Counted from the first letter of the stretch, positions 1 through 8,022 are shown. The stretch: 55,162 nt of DNA from Caenibacillus caldisaponilyticus (GCF_002003465.1 NZ_BDDQ01000065.1:1-55162); one strand, 5' to 3'. A program made the numbers and translations. Notes: generated by a model from the letters alone, not told the origin.

Positions 1-307
1 TTTGGTTGCCATCCTTAGAAGGCGTATCGTACAGGCCTCCCCGGATAAGAGTGCGGACTTTCCACTCATGTACCTGCCCAATATACCGCCACAGCCCTTG
101 GCGGCTTAGGACTTCATCTTGTTATGCAGACTCATCCGACTGTGACAGCCTCAAATTGGGTTCGTGTCCCTCAGGTCGAGTGTTTGCCTCCGGCTTCCTT
201 CAGATTCCGCCTCACGGCGGACACCCTTGCCTTCAGCTAACGGTAGGCGCTCGCCAGCCCCCGTTCAGGACTTTCACCCTATAGCACCGCACCCATGCCG
301 GGCGTAC
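1..307 (-). mobile_element. Group IIC intron, 5' end (domain I), cut by the window edge
   Basis: Read on the minus strand from 307 downwards, the sequence begins GTACGCCCGGCATGGGTGC and continues with a 'CTATAGGGTGAAAGTCC' block, a 'GGTGTCCGCC' block, 'ATCTGAAGGAAGC', 'GGCAAAC', 'GAGGGACACGAAC' and 'GCATAACAAGATGAAGTCC'. These follow in order the domain I elements of the Oceanobacillus iheyensis IIC ribozyme as I remember it. The upstream exon ends in TTTAT at 308, which can pair with the ATAA of the EBS1-like loop at 121-125. It sits directly after a terminator-like palindrome, the usual target of class C introns. The catalytic domain V and any reverse transcriptase would lie beyond base 1. 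Small ORFs here are not real genes. Confidence 0.88.
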
Positions 308-315
308 ATAAACGG

Positions 316-339
316 GGCACGGGGCCATGGCCCCGTGCC
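316..339 (-). terminator. Perfect 24-base palindrome, terminator of the upstream small gene and intron target
   Basis: The 24 bases are an exact inverted repeat (left arm GGCACGGGGCCA), about 25 bases beyond the stop of the 41-codon minus-strand gene. On the minus strand it is followed by CCCCGTTTAT and then the intron, so the original U-rich tail was probably displaced or split by intron insertion. Confidence 0.7.
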
Positions 340-366
340 TCTCTATTTCCGCAAGGGTTCGCTTTT

Positions 367-492
367 TTAAGTCGACGGCCTGTCCGGCCCTTCGACTTTT
401 TTGTCTCCGTAACCGGGCGCCCTCTCCTCTTGGCGCCGGTTCGCGTTCACTCCGTTCGTTTTTTTCCGGTCGTTTTCTTTACCGCGTGGCAT
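367..492 (-). CDS. Small hydrophilic 41-residue protein, possibly spore-associated
   Basis: The frame begins MPRGKENDRKKTNGV and ends in GPDRPST. It is strongly charged, has no cysteine and no hydrophobic segment. The start is fixed by an excellent ribosome site, GGAGGTGAT, a few bases before ATG at 492; the longer upstream reading of this frame lacks such a site. A palindromic terminator follows, so it looks like a single-gene unit. Composition and size recall the minor small acid-soluble spore proteins (SspK/L/P type) of Bacillus, but I cannot match it to a named family. Family assignment is inference; that it is translated is well supported by the start site. Confidence 0.6.
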   Translation of the reverse strand: MPRGKENDRKKTNGVNANRRQEERAPGYGDKKVEGPDRPST

Positions 493-612
493 GACATCAC
501 CTCCACCGATAGTTTCCATCACCCCGTCCGATTTCATGCAGCGCGGCACCTCAGATGCCGCGCCATCGATGCACTGACCGTCCTTCGCCTCCACCCCGAC
601 CGCGGATGATCC

Positions 613-1218
613 CTATTTTGTCCTTTTTTCTTTCTCATGATCGCTCACGTCGACGCTTGGAGAGGTATCCTTGTCGAATTGAACGTACGTCGCCACGTCC
701 TTAAAGATATGAAAGACATTCTTTTCGGAGTCGGCGATGTTTAAATCGTAATCCTTGTTTTCAGAATTCAAGATATTCGCTTCACTCGGGCTCAACGGCC
801 GTTTGACCGGCTCGCGGACGGTGACCGTATAGGTCAGCCGATGGCCGCCGACCTTTTCCCCCGCGATGAGCGCCGTCGCCTCGGCGCCCATGATGCGCTT
901 CACTTTTTCGGGATAGGTGAAAGAAAAATAATAGGCGCGGTCTTTTAAAAATTGATACAACGGCCGGCTGATTTCGTATTTCAGCACAAGCGTCAAGGCA
1001 TGGCTTTTCCGATCGTAGGACGCTTTAAAAGCTTTGGCCAAAAAATCGGGCTGATCAAATCGTTCCAGAAAAGCGTCGCGGGTTGCTTCCACATTAGGCG
1101 TTTGCCCGATTTTTTCTTTGCCGGATTGACGGGACGCGCCCGCATCCAATTTGTCGAAGTGACAACCGGTCAACAAGAGTGCAGACAACATCAAAATAAT
1201 TCCTTTCCGCATCAACAC
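613..1218 (-). CDS. Predicted lipoprotein of unknown function
   Basis: About 201 residues. The N-terminus MLMRKGIILMLSALLLTGC is a lipoprotein signal with lipobox LTGC and acylated Cys at about residue 19, so the mature protein should be anchored outside the membrane. The rest is soluble, with a lysine/aspartate-rich tail ending near HEKEKRTK. I chose GTG at 1218 because AGAGAGG lies 6 bases upstream; TTG at 1215 and ATG at 1212 are alternatives. The frame stays open to 1494, but that extension is arginine-rich, unlike a protein, and places the signal peptide internally. No recognised domain. Confidence 0.75.
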   Translation of the reverse strand: MLMRKGIILMLSALLLTGCHFDKLDAGASRQSGKEKIGQTPNVEATRDAFLERFDQPDFLAKAFKASYDRKSHALTLVLKYEISRPLYQFLKDRAYYFSFTYPEKVKRIMGAEATALIAGEKVGGHRLTYTVTVREPVKRPLSPSEANILNSENKDYDLNIADSEKNVFHIFKDVATYVQFDKDTSPSVDVSDHEKEKRTK

Positions 1219-1603
1219 GCATAACCTCTCTCTTCTGTGTTTGACCATAATCACAACCGGTTGAACCGATAGAAGGAAAATATTTGTATGCCGCACGGGT
1301 GTTTTTCTAAGAAGAGGAATTTGAAAGGATGCCGAAGTCCGGATGGATGGAGCAGAAACATGAAGGCGGTTGAAGTCTTTGCCGGCCGACGTTGGGACAC
1401 CGATTGAATCATTTCTTTTGATTTGATATTTTCGCTTCCCCCCTTGCCATACGGATTCAACAGATTTAATAAACTTTGAGGAATGATGCACCATTATAAC
1501 ACAAAATATTTAAAAAAAAATAAATAGCCAATTGCCGCCAATGGTTCCAATAGCTCCCTAATCAGCGGCCCTTGCATCAAAACGAACCGCAGGCATAAAA
1601 TAA
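1219..1603. other. Non-coding stretch between divergent genes
   Basis: It should carry the promoter of the minus-strand lipoprotein and the upstream part of the yolD-like promoter. An A-rich tract lies around 1500-1527. Short open frames on the minus strand look like noise. I see no RNA gene. Confidence 0.5.
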
Positions 1604-1615
1604 GAACGTATATTC
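1604..1615. promoter_or_regulatory. LexA (DinR)-type SOS box
   Basis: GAACGTATATTC matches the Bacillus box GAAC-N4-GTTC except for one base in the right arm. It lies 22 bases before the start of the YolD-like gene. The same motif, GAACATATATTC, occurs twice upstream of the polymerase gene that starts at 7241, which supports a shared SOS control. Confidence 0.65.
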
Positions 1616-1637
1616 GCATTCAAGAAGGTGAGCCGCT

Positions 1638-1982
1638 ATGATCTTTGATCGCGGATCGATCAAGTGGGCATCGCTCATGTTGCCCGAACACGTCAAGGCG
1701 CTGAGGGAATGGCGCGACGGGGAAAAACGGCCCAACGCGAAAAAACCGGCATGGGACGGGCAAATGGCCGAAGCGTTGGACGCCCGCTTGAAGGAAGCGC
1801 TGGCGCGGCGGCGTCCCGTATCCGTCGCGTTCATCCGCGACGGCGAACGCCGAACCGTGATCGGAATGATTGAAAAAACGGATCCCGTTTCTAGAAGCGT
1901 CACGGTGCGCGACCATTCCGGGGATAAACACGTGATCGCCGCGGACGCCATCGTCGCCCTCGCCCCCATGGCGGAAGCGTAA
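1638..1982 (+). CDS. YolD-like family protein
   Basis: 114 residues, starting MIFDRGSIKWASLMLPEHV with the family's opening 'RGxxKWxxxMLPEH' pattern. The C-terminal half reads as a small beta-rich domain (SVAFIRDGERRTVIGMIE...). Ribosome site AAGGTG precedes the ATG by 7 bases. YolD-like proteins are usually encoded next to a UvrX/YqjW Y-family polymerase and have been linked to DNA damage; here the putative partner polymerase is about 5 kb away at 5982-7241, with the intervening genes apparently inserted. The shared LexA-type box supports SOS induction. The biochemical function of the family is unclear. Confidence 0.85.
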   Translation: MIFDRGSIKWASLMLPEHVKALREWRDGEKRPNAKKPAWDGQMAEALDARLKEALARRRPVSVAFIRDGERRTVIGMIEKTDPVSRSVTVRDHSGDKHVIAADAIVALAPMAEA

Positions 1983-2203
1983 GGACCGACCGGAGACCGC
2001 GGAATTTTGCCAGGTGATCCGCGCCAACCGTTTTTCCCGCCGCCGCACCGGAAGAAGGTGTCCGTACACCTCCTCACAGCCAATGGCAACCGTAAAAAGC
2101 GGGGGACGGGGTGCAAGTCCCGAAACCGCTTTGCCCGCCCCCTCTTAGAAAACGCCGCCATATTGGCAAGCTCTGGCGTCCTCCTCGGGTTCTGCCAAGC
2201 CGC

Positions 2204-2533
2204 TTACGAGGCCTTTCCTTTGAAACCGTCGAATTTTTTCTGCGCCCAAGCGTCCAGCCGCTTGACGTCTTTTTTGCCGATCGTCGCACCGTATATAATC
2301 AGCAGGACGATGACGAGCGTAAATAAGTCGATTTTCCGCGTGGCGATAAAATTGATCACCCCGATCGTCACTTGCGGAAGGACGCCGGTCATCACCGTGA
2401 GAAACACGCCGATTTTAAACCAAACATCCGATTTCAGCCCGTAGCGGGCAAACAGCATAAAAAAGGTGGACGACCAGGCGAGCACCTCAAGCGCGGCGAG
2501 AATCCACCATTTATATTGGACCAAAACATCCAT
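2204..2533 (-). CDS. Small integral membrane protein (109 residues)
   Basis: Three hydrophobic segments are visible, at roughly residues 8-29, 40-62 and 70-86, followed by a basic cytoplasmic tail (KKDVKRLDAWAQKKFDGFKGK). ATG is preceded by GGAGGTG, which lies over the last codons of the TetR gene; only 6 bases separate the two genes, so they form one operon. The function is unknown. Its position behind a TetR regulator suggests it is a regulated membrane function, for example export or envelope stress, but nothing in the sequence names a substrate. Confidence 0.8.
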   Translation of the reverse strand: MDVLVQYKWWILAALEVLAWSSTFFMLFARYGLKSDVWFKIGVFLTVMTGVLPQVTIGVINFIATRKIDLFTLVIVLLIIYGATIGKKDVKRLDAWAQKKFDGFKGKAS

Positions 2534-2539
2534 TCCCGG

Positions 2540-3127
2540 TCACCTCCGAACCGCAATCCCTTTCCAAAAGATTTTCCACGCGCTTTGCATTTTGCTTTCA
2601 AAGTCTTCTTTTTTGTAATAAAACATTTGCACGAACAAGCCGTCTATCAAGCAGTAATAAGAAGCCATCAAATCTTCGACGGCTTCCCCGCGGATGACGC
2701 CGCTGGCGATGCCGTCGCGGAACAAATCGGCGATGAGCGCGGTCAGCGCCTCTTCGGAAGCGAGGAATTCGTCCTGAAGGGCGGAAGCCAAATCGTTTGG
2801 AGGAAAAAGCATCGCCCGTTTGAGCAATGCGCTATCCTCCGAGTGGGTCATGTAATAGCGGCAATGGCTGTACAGAATTTCGCGCAGTTTGACTTCGACG
2901 GAAGCGTCGCGGATTTGCTGCAATGTCTGTCGGATCATCTGAACGTATCGGTCCAACGTTTCGCGAAACACCGTCAAAAACAAGTCTTCTTTTCCGTTAA
3001 AATGGGCGTACAAGGACGGTTTCTTGATTCCGACACCGGCGGCGATCTCCGCCAAGGATGTGCCGTCATAACCCTTTTTCGAAAACAGGGCGAGCGCAAT
3101 TTTTTTGATTTCGGACACGGTTGACAC
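2540..3127 (-). CDS. TetR/AcrR family transcriptional regulator
   Basis: 195 residues. The N-terminal helix-turn-helix is classical: ALALFSKKGYDGTSLAEIAA followed by VGIKKPSLYAHFNGKEDLF (about residues 10-50). The C-terminal ligand/dimer domain contains tyrosine-rich helices (SYYCLIDGLFVQMFYYKKEDFE). The start is GTG at 3127, 8 bases after GGAGG. A perfect 14-base palindrome just downstream of the -10 box (3155-3168) is the likely operator, pointing to autorepression and co-repression of the membrane protein behind it. The ligand is unknown. Confidence 0.88.
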   Translation of the reverse strand: MSTVSEIKKIALALFSKKGYDGTSLAEIAAGVGIKKPSLYAHFNGKEDLFLTVFRETLDRYVQMIRQTLQQIRDASVEVKLREILYSHCRYYMTHSEDSALLKRAMLFPPNDLASALQDEFLASEEALTALIADLFRDGIASGVIRGEAVEDLMASYYCLIDGLFVQMFYYKKEDFESKMQSAWKIFWKGIAVRR

Positions 3128-3154
3128 ATCGTCCGCCTCCTTCGTGCAAGTACA

Positions 3155-3180
3155 ACCTAACGTTAGGTAGGTTTATTATA
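3155..3180 (-). promoter_or_regulatory. TetR-type operator palindrome with promoter -10 box
   Basis: ACCTAACGTTAGGT at 3155-3168 is a perfect palindrome. On the minus strand a TATAAT box (complement of 3175-3180) stands 6 bases before it, so the operator covers the expected transcription start. This is typical for autoregulated TetR genes. Confidence 0.7.
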
Positions 3181-3320
3181 ACATAATTTAAAGGTCTGAA
3201 AGCCGATGTAAAAATGGAGGCCGATCCCGCGTCAAATCCATCCGCATGGATTGCCCGCCCTCCGTCGCCATTAACCACAAAAAACGGAGACCTTGCTCAA
3301 AAAGCTCCTCCTTCATGAAT

Positions 3321-3887
3321 TCACTTGATATACTTTATATCTTTTTCCGGGTTATAGTCTTGAGGAGGTTTCCCGATGTTGCCGGAAACATAGATCCAGC
3401 ATTTTATTTCTTCTTTATAATCTTCATTATAATTCTTGGTCACTTTAATCAATTTGGTTGGCTGCCCGAAAGCTTTGACATCCTTTACATCTTGATCCTC
3501 CGGGTGAATGGCCATCATGAAAGGTCCGTCTTTTTTTACGCCAATGAGCGTCTCCTCATCGGTATCATAGGTGTTCACCCATTTTAAGTCATTTGGACGG
3601 TCCTCCAGCACTGTTATATCAAATCCTTTTCGTATATTATAGGTCAAAACGAATATATAATTGCCCTTTATTTCATAATCGATGATGTCTTCAGAATTGG
3701 GATAACCCTTCTGCCGCATCAATCCATGAATTTTGTCTTCTAATGATAAGGAATTCTTATCCAATCGTTCAACCGTCAATTGCGTACCATGACCGGAACT
3801 TTTGCTGGCGCTTGCAGTGTTGTTTTCTTTATGGGAACACCCCAAAAGAACAAAAACGACCGCCAGAACGAATAAAGGCTTTTTCAA
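3321..3887 (-). CDS. AT-rich predicted lipoprotein
   Basis: 188 residues from a TTG start. The N-terminus MKKPLFVLAVVFVLLGCSHK is a lipoprotein signal with the lipobox LLGC (Cys 17), followed by a Ser/Ala-rich linker. The mature part is acidic and globular, with repeated tyrosines and the ending DYNPEKDIKYIK. TTG at 3887 was preferred because AAGGAGAGG stands 6 bases before it; the frame runs upstream to 3959 without a ribosome site. The base composition is clearly AT-richer than the neighbours on the left, as is the next gene, so this pair may have been acquired. No family recognised. Confidence 0.75.
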   Translation of the reverse strand: MKKPLFVLAVVFVLLGCSHKENNTASASKSSGHGTQLTVERLDKNSLSLEDKIHGLMRQKGYPNSEDIIDYEIKGNYIFVLTYNIRKGFDITVLEDRPNDLKWVNTYDTDEETLIGVKKDGPFMMAIHPEDQDVKDVKAFGQPTKLIKVTKNYNEDYKEEIKCWIYVSGNIGKPPQDYNPEKDIKYIK

Positions 3888-4478
3888 AGAAATCCTCTCC
3901 TTATTGTTATAATTATTATACATTTTTGTATATAAAAAGTTTAAAAACGTTAAAAGCAACGGCTCATGGCTAATGATGAAGGCTTTTTTTGCACATCATC
4001 TCAATTTTTCTCTCATGCTATCCCCGACTTCAAAAATGTATTTCATTCGTTTCCAAGGGCGGGCGACCGCACTTTTCTCCTCGTTGACTTTGAGTTTTAA
4101 CTTCTTCTTCAGATACGGATGAAAACCTGTTGAAGATGGCTGGAATAAATGAGTCATTCACACGGCATTCACTGCGGCATACGCATACATGCCTTCTTGC
4201 CGAAGCTGGTGTAAGCCAGAAACTATCAAGGTCATAAGGATGAAACAACTCGAAACGTCTGCCTTCATGTCACTCAATCCCAAAAAAAGAAGCTTCTCAA
4301 AAGTTTGCATAACTAATGAAAAGCTTCTAAATGTCGATAAATATTTATATCCAAGGATCTATTTGAGCATAGGGCGATCTTAAATGGCCGAAACATAGCA
4401 GCCCCCTTATACGACGCCTTGAACGGTCCATAGATTTTATAGATCGTTTTAACAAGGTGCGCCTAATAGATATGTCGA
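3888..4478. other. AT-rich intergenic region with an imperfect hairpin
   Basis: No convincing gene. An imperfect inverted repeat built on AGAAGCTT/AAGCTTCT lies at about 4288-4330 and could act as a terminator. Short open frames on both strands have no ribosome site and no family resemblance. The stretch may be the scar of a lost mobile element, but I see no transposase motif. Confidence 0.45.
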
Positions 4479-5720
4479 TCAGCTCCCCGTACCTACTGTT
4501 TCTTTTCCTCCATTTCCATGGCTTTTATCTAGGTCTGTAATTTTGTCCTTTAACGGCAGCAAAAAACTGAGACCGCTGAGCAAGGTCGGTACCCCCATTA
4601 AGACATATATCCATTCCAATGGCACATAAACCATCATCCATCCATACAACGCCATGCCGAGCGGTACAGCCAGTACAGAGATGGAATTGATGATGGAAAA
4701 CATGCGTCCGCGCATTTGTTCAGGAATAACATGCAAAGCCATTGCGAAGATAGACCCGTTAAAGATCCCCATCGAAAATCCAACAATCACCCCAAAAGCC
4801 ATGGCCCAGTACATATTAGCGATCAGTCCAATCACGCTCATGCTGACACCGGCAACCACTAGGCTCAAAGTTAAAATCGTCTTGAGGGGCATTCGTTTAT
4901 TAATGTGTCCGAGCAACAGACCGCCGACCATAATACCGACGATAAGAGAGGCATTAATCATCCCAAGCATCGGTCCTGTGCCATGAAGCGGACCCTTGAC
5001 CCATGCCGTCATGACGATGTCCAAAGGGGCAAGAACACAGCCGGTTAAAGTTGTCACGAACACGATTCGCAGCAGCACTTTGAAACTGATCACGGCGCGC
5101 ACCCCATCCAACCACTCGCGTGCAAAAGAAGCCTTTTTTGTGAGGGGAGGAACCGTTTCATTGACCCGTACAAATAAGAGGCTGATCAAGGCAACTCCAA
5201 ACGTCATAGCATCAAGCAAAAATAAGAGTTGCGCTCCAACTAAGCTTATTAATACACCGCCGAGTAAAATACCGAATAACCTCGCTAATGCTGCAATAGA
5301 TTGTATCAGTCCCATGGCCGAAGTGAGTTCCTCTGTTGGCAGAATGAATGGCAAAAAAGCATTTTCCGCGGGAATATAGAAGGTGCCGACAATTTCTAAT
5401 AACATCACCAGGATAAGCAGGATGATGAGTGGAGGATGCAGGAAAACAACCACATAAAGCAACACGCAAATGAGACCTCGTATGATGTTCGTCCAAATCA
5501 TTGTTTCCCGCTTGCGCCAGCGATCAACAAAAACCCCTACAAACAAGCCTAAAATACCCGGCAGTGTTTGAAATATTCCGGTTAGGGCCAAGTCCAATTT
5601 TGACCCGGTCGTCGAGTACACATACCAAGGCAGAGCGATCTTGAAAAAATTGTTACCGACCACTGAGACAAGCAAACCGAAGGATAAAATAGTGAAATGA
5701 CGGTTACGTAGAATGGACAT
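4479..5720 (-). CDS. Major facilitator superfamily transporter, drug-efflux type
   Basis: 413 residues with about twelve hydrophobic segments. Motif A-like 'GVFVDRWRKRETMI' lies between segments 2 and 3, and 'IPEQMRGRMFSI' in the second half fits the MFS_3/MefA-like group of proton-driven exporters. The ATG at 5720 follows GGAGG by 7 bases; the frame begins 15 codons earlier without a ribosome site. It stands alone, with more than 250 bases on each side. Substrate unknown; macrolide or other drug export is only a family-level guess. AT-richer than the core genes. Confidence 0.85.
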   Translation of the reverse strand: MSILRNRHFTILSFGLLVSVVGNNFFKIALPWYVYSTTGSKLDLALTGIFQTLPGILGLFVGVFVDRWRKRETMIWTNIIRGLICVLLYVVVFLHPPLIILLILVMLLEIVGTFYIPAENAFLPFILPTEELTSAMGLIQSIAALARLFGILLGGVLISLVGAQLLFLLDAMTFGVALISLLFVRVNETVPPLTKKASFAREWLDGVRAVISFKVLLRIVFVTTLTGCVLAPLDIVMTAWVKGPLHGTGPMLGMINASLIVGIMVGGLLLGHINKRMPLKTILTLSLVVAGVSMSVIGLIANMYWAMAFGVIVGFSMGIFNGSIFAMALHVIPEQMRGRMFSIINSISVLAVPLGMALYGWMMVYVPLEWIYVLMGVPTLLSGLSFLLPLKDKITDLDKSHGNGGKETVGTGS

Positions 5721-5981
5721 AGGAAAACCTCCAGCATCAGCTATCATTTCATTGGCTGCCTTCAAAGATTAAAAGGTTACGACATCTTAACTCCTTGATT
5801 GAATCTTTTATTTTAGTCTTTGAAACCTTTTATGAAAAAATTTATTTCTTTATTTTATTTTCGCGTTCATTGAATTAAATCCTTTTTTCTGAATAAACAG
5901 CCAAAAGGAAGTGGTTTGGATAAGCAATGGACCCCGAGCCGCGTGCTCGGGATCCATTAGAGAGGTGTCCGTGCCCGTTGG

Positions 5982-7241
5982 TTACGCCCGGTGGCCGCCG
6001 AGCAGCTTGCTGCGCTCCAACGCGGTGCCCGCTTTCGTATAGGAGACGGCGCGCAGCAACGCGGTCGAGCCGTATTTTTCGCGAATTTGGTCCATCACAT
6101 AGCCGAGGCGGCGGCGTTTTTCATACCCAGGGTCAAAGAGGTCCAGCTGATAACCGTCATCATCGGAGACGTTGGAGAGCGTCACCGAGAGCCTGCGCAC
6201 CGTCTGGCCGCCGTAAAACTTATGAAAAAGATCGAGGCAGGCGCGATAAATGTCCATTGTGATGTTGGTCGGCCGCTCCATCGTTTTGGAGCGGTGAAAG
6301 CCTCCGCCGCCTTCCGCTTTGCTGTAGCCGACGCCGAGGCTGACGGTTCGCCCGACTTTGCCGTCCTGGCGGGCGCGGCGCGCGACTTCTTCGCACATTT
6401 CAAGAATCACATGTTGAATGTCTTTGGGGTTGTTGTAATCGCGCAGCAACACCTGTCCTTTTCCATAGCTCATCTGCCTTTCCAAATTCAGCGCGCCGAT
6501 TTCCGATAAATCGATGCCCCAGGCGTGATAATACAATTGCGTGCCCATCACGCCGAACCGTTTTTCAAGGATTTTTCGATCATAATGAGCGAGCTGGCCG
6601 ACCGACATAATCCCCATGCGATTGAGCGTGCGTTCCAACCGGCTGCCGATGCCCCACATTCTGCTGAGCGGCTCGACCGGCCACAATTTTTCCGGAACAT
6701 CGGCGTAATCCCACCGCGCGATGCCCTTCTTCTTTGCTTCTAGGTCCAAGGCGAGTTTCGCAAGCAGCATGTTCGGCCCGATGCCGATCGCCGCAGGCAA
6801 ACCAAACCGCTTGGCGATTTCGGATTGGATTTTTTCGGCCGCACGTTCGGCCGGCCCCCACAGCCGCTCCGTGCCGTCGAGCATAACAAAACTTTCGTCG
6901 ATGCTGTACGGATGGATGCATTCGATCGGCACGAATTCGTTCAAAAGCTTCGTGATCGCCAGCGATCGCTCAAGATAGCGCGACATGCGGGCGTTGACGA
7001 TGCGTATTTTCGGATTCTTCGGCACCTCGAACAACCGATTGCCGGTACGGATGCCGTAATCCTCTTTCATTTTTGGAGAAGCGGCAAGGATGACGCTGCC
7101 CTGTCGTTCGGTATCACTGACGACGATCAGATGGCATGTGAGCGGATCGAGACCGCGATCGACCGCTTCGACGCTGGCAAAAAAGCTTTTCATGTCGATG
7201 CAAATGATGTTGCGGCGCGGCAATTTTGTCGCTTGGATCAT
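5982..7241 (-). CDS. uvrX: Y-family DNA polymerase, UvrX/YqjW type
   Basis: 419 residues. The palm motif 'IICIDMKSFFASVEA' (about 12-26) and 'YSIDESFVML' carry the catalytic acidic residues of Y-family polymerases. A helix-hairpin-helix region follows (MWGIGSRLERTLNRMGI), and the C-terminal 'YQLDLF' is a beta-clamp-binding motif. Compared with the second Y-family gene at 15886-17193 it has the longer fingers/insert typical of UvrX/YqjW proteins that accompany YolD. GGTGGTGATG precedes the start. Two LexA-type boxes lie 15-56 bases upstream, so SOS-induced translesion synthesis is the likely role. Not usable to tell which lesions are bypassed. Confidence 0.9.
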   Translation of the reverse strand: MIQATKLPRRNIICIDMKSFFASVEAVDRGLDPLTCHLIVVSDTERQGSVILAASPKMKEDYGIRTGNRLFEVPKNPKIRIVNARMSRYLERSLAITKLLNEFVPIECIHPYSIDESFVMLDGTERLWGPAERAAEKIQSEIAKRFGLPAAIGIGPNMLLAKLALDLEAKKKGIARWDYADVPEKLWPVEPLSRMWGIGSRLERTLNRMGIMSVGQLAHYDRKILEKRFGVMGTQLYYHAWGIDLSEIGALNLERQMSYGKGQVLLRDYNNPKDIQHVILEMCEEVARRARQDGKVGRTVSLGVGYSKAEGGGGFHRSKTMERPTNITMDIYRACLDLFHKFYGGQTVRRLSVTLSNVSDDDGYQLDLFDPGYEKRRRLGYVMDQIREKYGSTALLRAVSYTKAGTALERSKLLGGHRA

Positions 7242-7256
7242 CGCTCATCACCACCC

Positions 7257-7297
7257 GAACATATATTCTTGTTTCTATTTTATGCGAATATATGTTC
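7257..7297 (-). promoter_or_regulatory. Two LexA (DinR)-type boxes in the uvrX promoter
   Basis: GAACATATATTC at 7257-7268 and its inverse GAATATATGTTC at 7286-7297 are the same 12-base site in opposite orientation, centred 29 bases apart. Each differs from a perfect GAAC-N4-GTTC palindrome at one base. They lie directly upstream of the polymerase start, so LexA repression is very likely. Confidence 0.8.
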
Positions 7298-7479
7298 TTG
7301 TATCCATGAAAAACGACAGGTAAAGCAACTAAATTTTCCCATAAAAAGACGGGGCATTATGCCCCGCGACCACTCCGAGCGTTTAAAAAGGAATCCATTT
7401 TCCATTCAAAGAAGGCGGTTGGAATGGAAGATTGCAACGGAAAGCCGAAGCAACATCCGGATATATTTTCAAAATTTAG

Positions 7480-7595
7480 TTTTATTGAATTCCCCCCGAG
7501 TTTCGTTGAAAAATTCCCATCGGCATTGAATTTGTCCCGACTTTTGTTGAATCATCCTCGGCTTTCGTTGAATTCTCCTCCCCTTTCGTTGAATC
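7480..7595. repeat. Degenerate 21-base tandem repeat, six units
   Basis: The core TTTCGTTGAA(T) recurs with its GAA ending at 7489, 7510, 7530, 7551, 7572 and 7593, a period of 21 (once 20). Units resemble TCCTCGGCTTTCGTTGAAT. The minus strand reads as a Ser-Thr-Lys repeat of seven codons. I do not think it is translated: there is no ribosome site and the reading stops in unlike sequence. Confidence 0.75.
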
Positions 7596-7833
7596 CAGCC
7601 GGACGGCATTCGCTTCCGGTTTGCTCGCCCTCAGTGCCCCGTAAAAGCAATGGCGATGAGCCGTTACGCACCGCGATTCATCTTCGTACAAACCGCAGGC
7701 ATGACGTGAACGCATTTTGGATGCGGCCGGATTTTTAAAGGATCCCGTCAACATCGGCTTCCCGTCACTAGCGGATGGCGTTCAAAAACCTCGGCAACCG
7801 ATGGCGGTCCCTTCATGGCGGCCAAAAGAAAAC

Positions 7834-7872
7834 GCCGGGGCCAAGCCTTCCAATAAAGCGCTTGGCCCCGGC
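7834..7872. terminator. Strong GC-rich hairpin, possibly bidirectional terminator
   Basis: A 13-base stem (GCCGGGGCCAAGC with its complement) closes a 13-base loop. On the minus strand it is followed by GTTTTCTTTT, on the plus strand by CATTTTTG. It fits the end of the minus-strand dehydrogenase transcript. The rest of 7298-8022, apart from the tandem repeat, holds nothing I recognise. Confidence 0.7.
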
Positions 7873-8022
7873 CATTTTTGAAACGGGTCAGCCGACCACG
7901 CCTTTTTCCATTTGGCATCCTCATCCGAACGTCAAATCATTGGCGTTTGAAGACAAACGGCCGTGATCTTTGCGACGCCGCCCGCGCCCTGAAATATCTA
8001 CAGTGGTCGGGTGTTCCGGCCG

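Noticed and set aside
6-609. Small plus-strand frames over the first 600 bases
   Set aside because: They run against the group II intron and the small minus-strand gene.
613-1494. Long form (293 residues) of the lipoprotein frame
   Set aside because: It would bury the signal peptide at residue 95; a ribosome site supports a start at 1218.
5929-5955. Hairpin CCCGAGC/GCTCGGG as terminator of uvrX
   Set aside because: Short stem without T-tract on the minus strand; too weak to call.
7480-7595. CRISPR array
   Set aside because: The 21-base units are directly adjacent and degenerate, without spacers, and no cas gene is nearby.
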